From: Microbulbifer variabilis
Lineage (GTDB): Bacteria > Pseudomonadota > Gammaproteobacteria > Pseudomonadales > Cellvibrionaceae
Reading direction: 5' to 3'
Assembly (NCBI RefSeq): GCF_023716485.1
Contig: NZ_CP092418.1
Coordinates: 4,248,501 to 4,312,500 of the forward strand
DNA length: 64,000 nt
This document shows positions 36,529 through 44,399 of this stretch, piece by piece. Under the pieces are notes generated by a model, which did no database searches, was not told where the DNA came from, and was given only the letters and a program-made list of their open reading frames with translations. The translations under genes were made by a program, and so were the position numbers. Within the stretch, counting starts at the first letter, position 1. Each line of letters starts with the position of its first letter.

Positions 36529-36827
36529 ATGAGGAATGGAACTCTTGTATTAATTTGTTTGGCTCCACTTATAATAGTAGCCTCATATGTATTTTATGAG
36601 ACAAATGACTGTATCTCTGAATCAAAGGCTGAAACCATCTATAATCTTGCACTGTAAAAGAAAGCCAAGGAAATTATCGCGAAGCCTATTACCTATTCAA
36701 ACAAATTGACATACATGCTTGTGATAACTACGAGTTGAGAAGTAAAGTTTTCGATAAAGCCAAGTGCCTAAGAATGTATTTAGACCATAGAACGGCAGCT
36801 AGTGATTCAAGTAAATCTCGAGTGTAG
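36529..36827 (+). pseudogene. Small membrane-anchored protein gene broken by one frameshift
   Basis: Frame 1 from ATG 36529 encodes an N-terminal hydrophobic anchor (GTLVLICLAPLIIVASYVFY) then ETNDCISESKAETIYNLAL and stops at 36655. From 36654 a different frame continues sensibly for about 57 residues (KESQGNYREAYYLFKQID, then CDNYELRSKVFDKAKCLRMY) to TAG 36825, resembling a TPR-like helical pair. A single indel near 36650 would rejoin them. May be true decay or a sequencing error. Confidence 0.55.
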
Positions 36828-36909
36828 AAAAGAGGCACTCACTGCTCTGTGCTCCATTTCTATAAATTAATATTATCCTCCCCATTGTTTATAAAAAGGA
36901 TTTATATCA

Positions 36910-37359
36910 TTGAACATTAACTTACGGGAAATAACAAAAGATAACTGGGTCGATATGATTGACCTTGACATCACAAAAGAGCAGGAAAACTATGTAGCTC
37001 TTCCATCAGAAGCTATTGCTGCATCCAAGTTTTATGATCATTATATCAATCGAGGCGTTTATCTTGGAGACAAGCCAATTGGCTTTATCCAATATTATCC
37101 AAATCATAGGGATGGCAAACCAAAGGAAATCTTTATAGATCAATTATTGATTGACATCAGCTTTCAAGGTCAAGGCTATGGTTCAGAAGCCGTGAAACTC
37201 GTATTAGCAGAAATAAAGAAACTTGAAGGCTTTGATTCTATATCCATTTGTTATGTTGAGGGACATGACATCATGAAACCTTTTTTTGAGCGTTTTGGAT
37301 TTAAAATCGTAGATCAGGATGAATTCGATGAAACGATTATGGAGCTCCATTATACTTAA
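36910..37359 (+). CDS. GNAT-family N-acetyltransferase
   Basis: 149 residues, TTG start with AAGGA 9 bp upstream. The GNAT acetyl-CoA loop is FQGQGYGSEAVKLVL (about residues 85-99), preceded by the IFIDQLLIDIS strand. Resembles diamine/spermidine acetyltransferases of the BltD type in opening (NLREITKDNWVDMIDL). Substrate unknown. Confidence 0.85.
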   Translation: MNINLREITKDNWVDMIDLDITKEQENYVALPSEAIAASKFYDHYINRGVYLGDKPIGFIQYYPNHRDGKPKEIFIDQLLIDISFQGQGYGSEAVKLVLAEIKKLEGFDSISICYVEGHDIMKPFFERFGFKIVDQDEFDETIMELHYT

Positions 37360-37554
37360 GGACACTTCTTCGATATATATTTCAGATAGCGGCAGGGTTC
37401 ATATTTAGCAGGTTAAACTGCTTAATGATTTTATTAACTGTTAAGGTATGGTGGCTGGCCTAGTAGTGTCAGCTACATATTTTTATTTATAAAATATACG
37501 ATAAAACCACTATGTAGAAGACTTCATATTTAAAATTCTAGTTGTTAGTGGACC

Positions 37555-38046
37555 ATGAATTTATCCAAAAAATGTATCATCACTGATGGCACAGTAACTA
37601 TTAAGAGAAACTCTTACTGTGTTATCTTTATTGTTTTAGCAGGATTAAGCTTGCTAACTTTATATATCGCTAATATCACGCTGGATCTTGGTCCTGAGTG
37701 GGTTGTTCTCTGTGTATCTCCTATATTGCTCTCCACCTTAATTGGCCTAAGGGGACAGCTCTTCCCTGTGCAGACAAAAATAGATTTTAATAGAGAGATA
37801 GTGTTCATGAGAGAACTAATCCAATGGAAATGGAAGCCTATGTGCAGATTAAAATGGGGACTAAAAGACCTATATATTTCAAGCTATATTATGAACACTA
37901 AGCACACACCAGCCGCAAAATTTAATACACTCTGTCTCAAAGCAGGATTGCGCGAATATATGTTATTTGAAAGCATGGATGATTCGGCCATAAGAATGAA
38001 AGACTATATTTACGAGAATTCCCTCAATAAGAAAAGGCGTAAATAA
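37555..38046 (+). CDS. Unknown protein with N-terminal membrane hairpin
   Basis: 163 residues. Two hydrophobic segments (about 22-42 and 49-65), then a basic cytosolic domain with WKWKPMCRLKWGLKDLYISS, similar in layout to PH-like YcxB/photosystem-type domains but not confidently assigned. Ends 31 bp from the convergent FTR1 gene. Confidence 0.55.
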   Translation: MNLSKKCIITDGTVTIKRNSYCVIFIVLAGLSLLTLYIANITLDLGPEWVVLCVSPILLSTLIGLRGQLFPVQTKIDFNREIVFMRELIQWKWKPMCRLKWGLKDLYISSYIMNTKHTPAAKFNTLCLKAGLREYMLFESMDDSAIRMKDYIYENSLNKKRRK

Positions 38047-38077
38047 ACCCACATAGAATAACTTATCTGCCCACTAG

Positions 38078-38860
38078 TTAATCTCTGGAACACCTATAAT
38101 AAACACCCCCTAGCACGCACAGCATAAGAAAAATACTACCTGCGTAGACCATTACTTCCAGAGGGGTTGGTGTTGCTTCGTAACCAGCTATAGCAAAGAG
38201 TAGCTGCCCGGGGATTGAGTCCTCCCTTAATAGTTGGGAGCTATCCCAGAGGGGCTCTTGCCCAGGCAGTAAATTTGCTTGAATGAATAATTGCGTGGCC
38301 TGAAGAATCATTCCGGCTGCCAATATGGTGAGTAATATACAGGAGGTCATCAAAGTATATTTGGGTGATAGACTACATAAAAAGTAATAAAATAATGCAC
38401 CTAAGCTATAGCCGATACCGGCACCTAGCAATGCACCGATTATTACGGAAGGTAAGAGTGGTGGGTGCAGCCAAAAGGAAGTAAGGTAAACATAAACTTC
38501 TGACCCCTCACGCATAATTGCGAGTGTGACTGCCAGTAGCATAGCCCCCTGTATGATGGGTAAATGATATTGCTGCTTACGCCAGTTAAGTAACAACAAG
38601 GTGGTGACTATTGCTAATAATATATAGATTGTGATTAATATTCCGGCATTCACCAGCTCCTGACCTGTACCATTTAGCGCCTGGGAGACCCTCACAAGGT
38701 TTTCACCATAGACGATTGCAGCCAATCCACCGAGTAATAGCGCGATATAAAACCAGCGGGCGCGAAGATCCAGCATTCGGGTAGTCGCCAATAGCACACT
38801 GAGCAGCAGCGCCACTTCCAACACTTCCCGCAGTACTACCATTACAGAGGTTAACAACAT
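38078..38860 (-). CDS. FTR1-family iron permease
   Basis: 260 residues, about seven membrane helices. The paired Fe-binding motifs are REVLE (Arg11-Glu15) and REGSE (Arg117-Glu121), both keeping R-E-x-x-E of the canonical REGLE. Relatives (EfeU, FtrC) move iron across the inner membrane after oxidation by a copper or haem partner. Last of eight same-strand genes, 10 bp after the cupredoxin gene, so the pair looks like a reduced FtrB-FtrC or EfeO-EfeU system. Confidence 0.88.
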   Translation of the reverse strand: MLLTSVMVVLREVLEVALLLSVLLATTRMLDLRARWFYIALLLGGLAAIVYGENLVRVSQALNGTGQELVNAGILITIYILLAIVTTLLLLNWRKQQYHLPIIQGAMLLAVTLAIMREGSEVYVYLTSFWLHPPLLPSVIIGALLGAGIGYSLGALFYYFLCSLSPKYTLMTSCILLTILAAGMILQATQLFIQANLLPGQEPLWDSSQLLREDSIPGQLLFAIAGYEATPTPLEVMVYAGSIFLMLCVLGGVYYRCSRD

Positions 38861-38870
38861 AAGCCTTTCG

Positions 38871-39257
38871 CTACTGTGCGATAATTTTTCCCTGAGCCGT
38901 TATGGGATGGAATTCACCAAAAAACAGATATTCTCCCGCGGGCAAAGGGCCAATAAATAGCACTGCCTTGCTATTGCCCATGATCACTTTTTTTCTGTTG
39001 AGCTGGTAACTCTCAAATTCTTCTGGAGAGGCATCTCGATTGTAGATCACCAGTTTAATCTCCGTATCAGCGGGTACTATCAGCTCTGAAGGGTTAAAAA
39101 GATGGTTGTGGATTTCTAATTTCACAGTGTGTTTCTTGGTATCTGGAGCGCAGGCACTGAATAAAATTGAAACAAAAATCCAAATGCCAGCAGCCAAGGC
39201 ACCACTCTTTTTCTGCTTGTTATAGTTTTTTTTTCGCCCTTGTAAGCAACTAAGCAT
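38871..39257 (-). CDS. Cupredoxin-domain lipoprotein (FtrB/EfeO-N-like)
   Basis: 128 residues. Lipobox-like SILFSAC near residue 36, then a beta-sandwich of the cupredoxin_1 type (VKLEIHNHLFNPSELIVPADTEIKLVIYN, PAGEYLFFGEFHPITAQGKI). His in NHLFNP and in GEFHP are the candidate metal ligands; a Cys ligand is absent, so a type-1 blue copper site is unlikely. Starts inside the histidine-kinase stop (8-bp overlap), so coupled to it. Likely receives Fe(II) or Cu for the FTR1 permease. Confidence 0.8.
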   Translation of the reverse strand: MLSCLQGRKKNYNKQKKSGALAAGIWIFVSILFSACAPDTKKHTVKLEIHNHLFNPSELIVPADTEIKLVIYNRDASPEEFESYQLNRKKVIMGNSKAVLFIGPLPAGEYLFFGEFHPITAQGKIIAQ

Positions 39258-40593
39258 CCTTGCTCTCCTTTGCTTTTTTAAAACGCACGGTTATTGAAAG
39301 CCCATGGCCAAAATGTGACAGGCCGAGTTCGATTGAAGCTCCGTGAAGGCGTGCAATATGCTGCACAATGGAAAGGCCCAATCCGCAACCGGGGGCAGTG
39401 CTCTGGTGGCGGTCGCCACCAACCCGATAGAACCGTTCAAAAACCCTAGGGTACTCTTTCTCTGGAATCCCCGGCCCGGAATCCTCCACTTGTAGAAGAA
39501 TATCCCCTTTGATTAACCGGGTACTCACTTGTACATGGCCCTCCTCAGGAGTGTATTTCGCCGCATTGCGCAGGAGATTTTTTAAAAGAATAGTCAGTGC
39601 GAAGCGGTCGCCACGCAGAAATACCCTACCGCCCAGCAGTTCTACCTGTTGCTTTCTCTGGGCAAAGATCGGGTATTCCTCTGCCAACACCTCTCGGGCC
39701 AGGGCATGAAGATTGAGTATTTCAAAGCGCGCCGGGTAGTGTTCCGGTGTAGTGCGGAATAAATCCAGCATTTGCTCTACCAGGTGCGCCATACGCTGAA
39801 CACTATCTTCCAGCTTGACCAGACTCTGGGGCATTACTGTTTGCCCTGCCCCCTCAAAATCACTCTCCAGATTATGCGCGTGTACCTGTATGGCGGCGAT
39901 GGGCGTGCGCAGTTCGTGGGCAGCATCGGCGGAAAAACGTCGCTCGCGCTCAAAAGAGGCCTGCAGGCGCGCGAGTAACGCATTAATGGATTGCACCACC
40001 GGGAGCAGTTCCTGTGGGGGGCTACCCTCTGACAGTGGTGTCAGGTCTTCGGCGCGTTTGCTATGCAGGTCTTCGGCGAGTTTGCGCAAACTGGAAAGGC
40101 CGCGCCCCACTACAAACCAAATCAGCAACCCGGCAATCGGTAGGCCCAACAGTATCGGTAGTACTGCGGCAATCGCCAATTTTTCTGCCAGTTGGTAACG
40201 CAGGTCAGATCTCTCGGCAACGATAATCCAGTGGCCATTATCGGGAAAGTATTCTGCGAGACTGCGCCAACGATAGCCCGAGAAATTTATTTCCTTAAAG
40301 CCAACGGCAAATTCACTGAGGGGTTGCTTCGGGGCATCGGCGGAGCGCACCAGTAATTTCTTATCCTCAGACCACACCTGCATCACCATAGCCTCGGGCT
40401 GGGCCACCACCCGCTCGGCCCCTGTTGCCACCGGCATATCTGCCAATAACCTGGCGGAGGCGCTTAATTGGCGGTCAAACAGACGCTGCGCTTCCGCCAT
40501 GGTATCGCGGTAGCCGTGCAGCGCCGAGACAAAATTGACCAGCATGATGATGCTGAGCAACGCGATCAGCAGAAAAATACGAATAGATTTCAT
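39250..40593 (-). CDS. Sensor histidine kinase (QseC/PmrB type)
   Basis: 447 residues. First membrane helix at about 5-25, periplasmic loop to about 130, second helix about 140-163, HAMP, then dimerisation box SADAAHELRTPIAAIQ with the phosphorylated His, N box NLLRNAAKYT and G boxes DSGPGIP and GCGLGLSIVQH. The ATG overlaps the regulator stop as ATGA. The periplasmic loop lacks an obvious ExxE iron motif. Context with cupredoxin and FTR1 suggests that it senses metal or envelope state. Confidence 0.93.
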   Translation of the reverse strand: MKSIRIFLLIALLSIIMLVNFVSALHGYRDTMAEAQRLFDRQLSASARLLADMPVATGAERVVAQPEAMVMQVWSEDKKLLVRSADAPKQPLSEFAVGFKEINFSGYRWRSLAEYFPDNGHWIIVAERSDLRYQLAEKLAIAAVLPILLGLPIAGLLIWFVVGRGLSSLRKLAEDLHSKRAEDLTPLSEGSPPQELLPVVQSINALLARLQASFERERRFSADAAHELRTPIAAIQVHAHNLESDFEGAGQTVMPQSLVKLEDSVQRMAHLVEQMLDLFRTTPEHYPARFEILNLHALAREVLAEEYPIFAQRKQQVELLGGRVFLRGDRFALTILLKNLLRNAAKYTPEEGHVQVSTRLIKGDILLQVEDSGPGIPEKEYPRVFERFYRVGGDRHQSTAPGCGLGLSIVQHIARLHGASIELGLSHFGHGLSITVRFKKAKESKDA

Positions 40594-41258
40594 GCGCCGC
40601 CAGCCGCTTCCAGTTTGTAGCCAACGCCGCGAATGGTCTGAATAAACTCTGGATAGATTTTTTTGCGTAAATTGTGGATATGCACATCCACAGTATTGCT
40701 GGAAACCTCCTCGCCCCAGCTGTACAGCTTATCTTCCAGCTGTTCGCGACTGAGAATATGGCCCGGGCGCTCGGCCAAGGCACGCAGCAGGCTGAATTCC
40801 CGCCGCGACAGTTTTATTTCCTGCCCAGCCCTGGCCACGGTATGGCTGGATAAATTAATGGCCACATCGCCAATCAGGATTTCCGCACTGAGACCGCTGC
40901 CACCGCGTCTTTCCAGAGCACGCAGGCGCGCCAGTAGCTCATCTACCGCAAAGGGCTTGGTTAAATAGTCATCGGCACCGGCATCCAGGCCCTGCACTTT
41001 AGAGGGGAGATCATCGCGGGCGGTGAGAATCAATACCGGCGAGCGAATCGATTTTGCCCGCAACCGTTTCAACACCTCCACACCATCCAGGTCGGGCAGG
41101 CCCAGATCGAGAATAATCACATCCGGTATCGCCGCCTGTGCCAGAGCAATGCCCTCACTGCCGCGGGCCGCGTGATCAACGGCATAGCCCCCTCTCTGCA
41201 GGGCGGTGACCATCCCCTCGGCCAGGGATTGGTTATCTTCGATCAGCAGGATGCGCAT
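40590..41258 (-). CDS. OmpR-family response regulator (QseB/PmrA type)
   Basis: 222 residues. Receiver domain with Asp51 in VIILDLGLPDLDG and the acidic pocket in IEDNQ; winged-helix C-terminus with LSRREFSLLRALAERPGHILSREQLEDKLY and VDVHIHNLRKKI. Closest in style to QseB/PmrA. A CTTAAG-N5-CTTAAT box, the PmrA/QseB target type, lies upstream of the first gene of the cluster (45160-45176), so it probably regulates the whole set. The gap to the SDR gene is 147 bp with no terminator seen. Confidence 0.93.
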   Translation of the reverse strand: MRILLIEDNQSLAEGMVTALQRGGYAVDHAARGSEGIALAQAAIPDVIILDLGLPDLDGVEVLKRLRAKSIRSPVLILTARDDLPSKVQGLDAGADDYLTKPFAVDELLARLRALERRGGSGLSAEILIGDVAINLSSHTVARAGQEIKLSRREFSLLRALAERPGHILSREQLEDKLYSWGEEVSSNTVDVHIHNLRKKIYPEFIQTIRGVGYKLEAAGGA

Positions 41259-41405
41259 TGGCCTGGGCTCTTCAGCAATGAAAACAGGTAAGGAGAGCGC
41301 GGTGCAACGCCCTCCCCCACCGCCAGAGCATAGTGCCTTTGCCGGGGCAGTGGGTGGCGTGGGAGCGGTTGTTGAATTGGTTGTTGAATGAAAAGGCTGG
41401 CGCGC

Positions 41406-42251
41406 TCAAAGCGCGCTGGGAGCCGTCTTATCCTGTACTGTTGGCGGAGTTTCCCCGCGGGCAAATTGACGAACCAGGGGCAGTTTCTTTGCCAGCGCGC
41501 TATCTACCAGAGAGGGCAGGAACGCATTGACCTTGATAAACAGGCGTTCAGGCCAGCCGATAAAACGCCTGCGGCCGTGTTTACTCTGTAGCAGACGCAG
41601 GCATTGGGCGGCGACAAATTGTGGCGAGTCGGACTTGTTACCGAGTGCCCGATTCAAGTCGTTGACCGCGTCACTGTTGAGAGGGGTATCCACCGCCCTG
41701 GGCGCCAGGTAGTGCACACGTACCTTACTGTCCGCCAACTCCCGGCGCAGGGTTTCGGTAAAGCCGTGCAACCCCGCTTTACTGGCACCATAGGCTCCAA
41801 AGCCCGGATGACCGATATGACCAAAGGCCGAGCCGATATTAATAATCGCGGCGCCTTCGCTGCGCTGCAGTGTTGGCAGCAGGTCGCGGGTCAGCGCCAT
41901 GGGCGCGATCAGGTTGGTGTGTAACAACCTGCCCAGCTCGGCATCCCTAATGTCGCTGAGCAGGGAAAAAGAAGCGATGCCGGCGTTGTTGACCAGCACA
42001 TCCACACCGCCAGGCAATTGCTCGCAGCTACGCACCAGCTCGGCGCGAGCGGCCCGATCACACAGATCGGCCACCAGTATCTGATGCCTGTCACTGTGAG
42101 GTAGCTCCGCTTTTATCTGCTGCAGGCGCGCGGCATTGCGCCCCTGCAGTAGCAGCCGGTGGCCCTGCTCGGCTAGCAGACGACTGATGGCACCACCAAT
42201 TCCGCCGCTGGCGCCGGTGACCAGCACCGTGAGCGTTTCTTTTGCTGTCAT
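41406..42251 (-). CDS. Short-chain dehydrogenase/reductase
   Basis: 281 residues from ATG 42251, chosen because AGGAGG precedes it and the Rossmann start follows at once (LTVLVTGASGGIGGAISRLL); the longer frame has no ribosome site. Also seen: NNAG, catalytic Ser in INIGSAFG and YGASK. Cofactor probably NADP(H). Starts 1 bp after the diiron-oxidase stop. It would reduce or oxidise an acyl-derived carbonyl made by the genes before it. Confidence 0.9.
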   Translation of the reverse strand: MTAKETLTVLVTGASGGIGGAISRLLAEQGHRLLLQGRNAARLQQIKAELPHSDRHQILVADLCDRAARAELVRSCEQLPGGVDVLVNNAGIASFSLLSDIRDAELGRLLHTNLIAPMALTRDLLPTLQRSEGAAIINIGSAFGHIGHPGFGAYGASKAGLHGFTETLRRELADSKVRVHYLAPRAVDTPLNSDAVNDLNRALGNKSDSPQFVAAQCLRLLQSKHGRRRFIGWPERLFIKVNAFLPSLVDSALAKKLPLVRQFARGETPPTVQDKTAPSAL

Positions 42252-42252
42252 A

Positions 42253-42924
42253 TCAAGCGGCCTCCTGCACGTTAAAGGGGTTGTCCAGTTCGCGGAAAAT
42301 ATCCCCATACAGGCGGTACATAACCCGCGAGCAGTGCAGGATTGCGGCCTGGTCATCGGGATTATCGATGCGATTCATCAGCCCCTTGAAGAAGTCCACA
42401 TGGCCGATATCCAGATCGCCGTGAGAGAGCAGATAGCTGAACGCTTTGTTTGGCAGCCCGTGGGTTTTCTGAATGGCGCGCGCGGCTTTAGTGGCCACGG
42501 CGGTACTGGTGCCTTCAAGCACATGCACCATGCCGAAAAAGCTGAGAGGGTTGCCGCGGGCGATATTGTCATAGGCGTAGGACACCATCAGTTCGGTACT
42601 CAGGTTGGGGCGGCCGTTGCGCACCGCTTCCGCATCGCCGCCACAGGCGGCAATATCGTTGAGCACCCATTCCTGGTGACCGGTTTCCTCCTCGATATAT
42701 TCCGCAACCGCCTCGCGCAACCATTCCTGTTGCTGAGTCAGGCGACTACCACAGGCCATCAGCAGAGGCACCGTGTGCTTGACGTGGTGATAGGCCTGAG
42801 TGAGGAAGGCCACATATTCCTGCAAGGCAATCTCACCCCGTGCGGCACGCTGGATAAAAGGTACCTCCATCAGAGACTGGCGGGCGTCGGCAGTTTGCTG
42901 TTCAAGAAGATTGTAAAAACTCAT
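42253..42924 (-). CDS. Haem-oxygenase-like diiron oxidase (HDO; TenA/PqqC fold)
   Basis: 223 residues, iron-containing redox enzyme family. Spacing of likely ligands His83 (in EEETGHQEW), Glu137 (VLEGTS), His168-x3-Asp172-x2-His175 (SHGDLDIGH) closely follows that which I recall for chlamydial CADD (His88, Glu142, His174, Asp178, His181); several Glu near 75-80 can fill the remaining position. Known HDOs include UndA (fatty-acid decarboxylation), CADD and SznF. The ATG overlaps the ligase stop as ATGA. It likely performs O2-dependent cleavage or oxygenation on the ligase product; substrate unknown. Confidence 0.87.
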   Translation of the reverse strand: MSFYNLLEQQTADARQSLMEVPFIQRAARGEIALQEYVAFLTQAYHHVKHTVPLLMACGSRLTQQQEWLREAVAEYIEEETGHQEWVLNDIAACGGDAEAVRNGRPNLSTELMVSYAYDNIARGNPLSFFGMVHVLEGTSTAVATKAARAIQKTHGLPNKAFSYLLSHGDLDIGHVDFFKGLMNRIDNPDDQAAILHCSRVMYRLYGDIFRELDNPFNVQEAA

Positions 42925-44399
42925 GAGGAGATACCTCCATAAAGGCTATCGATAGAATTTTGGAACTGCGCGGCGATACGATCGCGGCGCGGGCGGCCGT
43001 TGGCGGTGAGCAGGCCATCGGCAAACGTTAATGGCGCCGGTAGCGCGGTCCAGGTGCGCACCTGGGCGTAATCCGGCAATTTGCGATTCACCGCCTGCAA
43101 CCAGCTGTCTAGCTGCTCGCGACTGCTGCCGGGACGTGCAAAAATCAGGGCGGCACAGTGGGGGCGAGCATCGCCGACCACCACGCACTGTTGCACTATC
43201 GGCTCCAACAGTACTTCGCTCTCAATCCACTCCGGCGAGATATTGCGCCCAAAAGCGCTGATCAGGATGTTCTTGCGACGGCCGATGATGTGCAGAAACC
43301 CTTCTGCGTCTAACTCACCCAAATCACCGGTGGCGAGCCACTGGCTTTCACCACCCTCGGCACTATCCAGGTACCCCAGATAGCGGGGACCACGCACCAT
43401 CACCTCGCCATCGCGAATGGCGATATCACAGTGAGACAAGGGCCTCCCCACGCTGCCTGGGCGATCGGCGCCGGGCACATTCAGCGCAACCACCGAGCCA
43501 CATTCGGACAAGCCGTAGCCTTCATAAACCGGCAGGCCAATACTGCGCGCCTGCAACAACAGCCGGTCCGAGACCTTACCGCCGCCCACGGCGACAAAGC
43601 GCAGTGAGCTCGGTGGCTGCCAGCCGTTGTGCTCACTGTGTTCCAGCAGCGCTTTCAGCATCTGTGGCAGCAGGATCACGCTGTGGGGACGATACTCATC
43701 GATACAGCTCGCCAGCTGGGCTACATCCAGACCCGAGCTGCCACTGAGGCCCAGGCGCGCCGTAGTCGGCACCACCACCTCACCACCACGCAGCCAGCTA
43801 CTGTAAGCCCCGGCCACGTTTTCCAGCAGGGTGGCCAGAGGCAGCAGGCACAGGTGCACACGATTGCCCTGAGGCTGAAGTTGCCGTGCCAGTACATTGG
43901 CTGTGGTGAACTGGGTTCGGGCTGACAAACAGACACCGCGCGGCGTGCCGGTAGAGCCAGAGGTAAAAGTAATTTTGGCGGTGTGTTCCGGCAGCGCCGC
44001 TGTCGCTTCCGCATAGATATCGATCAGGGCCATACCGGCCAACTCAGCCCGCGCCTGCCCCACCATTTCTAGCGCGGTAAAGCGTTCGCAGCTATCGCTC
44101 AACAGGGCCTGCATGCCACTCACGCGCAGGGTATGTGTCAGCTGCTGCTGGGAAAAGAAAACCGGCAGCGGTACCAATGTGATCTGCGCTATCTGGCAGG
44201 CCAGATCTACCAACAACCAATTGGGACCATTGTCGGCGTAGAGCCCCAGCACGCGGATATCACGCGCCTGCAGGTCCTCGGCGATTTCCTCGGCGGCCGC
44301 CAGCAGCTGCCCATAGCTGAATGTGCACTCCTCGCCCCGCAGTGCCAGCTGTTCGGGGTGATTCGCAGCCTGCTGGCGAATTTGCTCAATCAATTGCAT
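42921..44399 (-). CDS. Acyl-adenylate-forming ligase (AMP-binding family)
   Basis: 492 residues from ATG 44399, which follows GGGAGGTG and overlaps the upstream gene by 10 bp. ANL motifs: P-loop ITFTSGSTGTPRGVCLS, YEGYGLSECGSVVALN, ATGDLGELDAEGFLHIIGRRKN, and C-terminal end LTANGRPRRDRI. At the last motif the usual catalytic Lys is an Arg, so half-reaction properties may differ. Should activate a fatty or aryl acid. No carrier domain is fused. Second gene in the cluster. Confidence 0.88.
   Translation of the reverse strand: MQLIEQIRQQAANHPEQLALRGEECTFSYGQLLAAAEEIAEDLQARDIRVLGLYADNGPNWLLVDLACQIAQITLVPLPVFFSQQQLTHTLRVSGMQALLSDSCERFTALEMVGQARAELAGMALIDIYAEATAALPEHTAKITFTSGSTGTPRGVCLSARTQFTTANVLARQLQPQGNRVHLCLLPLATLLENVAGAYSSWLRGGEVVVPTTARLGLSGSSGLDVAQLASCIDEYRPHSVILLPQMLKALLEHSEHNGWQPPSSLRFVAVGGGKVSDRLLLQARSIGLPVYEGYGLSECGSVVALNVPGADRPGSVGRPLSHCDIAIRDGEVMVRGPRYLGYLDSAEGGESQWLATGDLGELDAEGFLHIIGRRKNILISAFGRNISPEWIESEVLLEPIVQQCVVVGDARPHCAALIFARPGSSREQLDSWLQAVNRKLPDYAQVRTWTALPAPLTFADGLLTANGRPRRDRIAAQFQNSIDSLYGGISS

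Noticed and set aside
42136..42942. Long plus-strand open frame (268 codons)
   Set aside because: Antisense to the diiron oxidase and SDR genes, which have intact motifs and ribosome sites.
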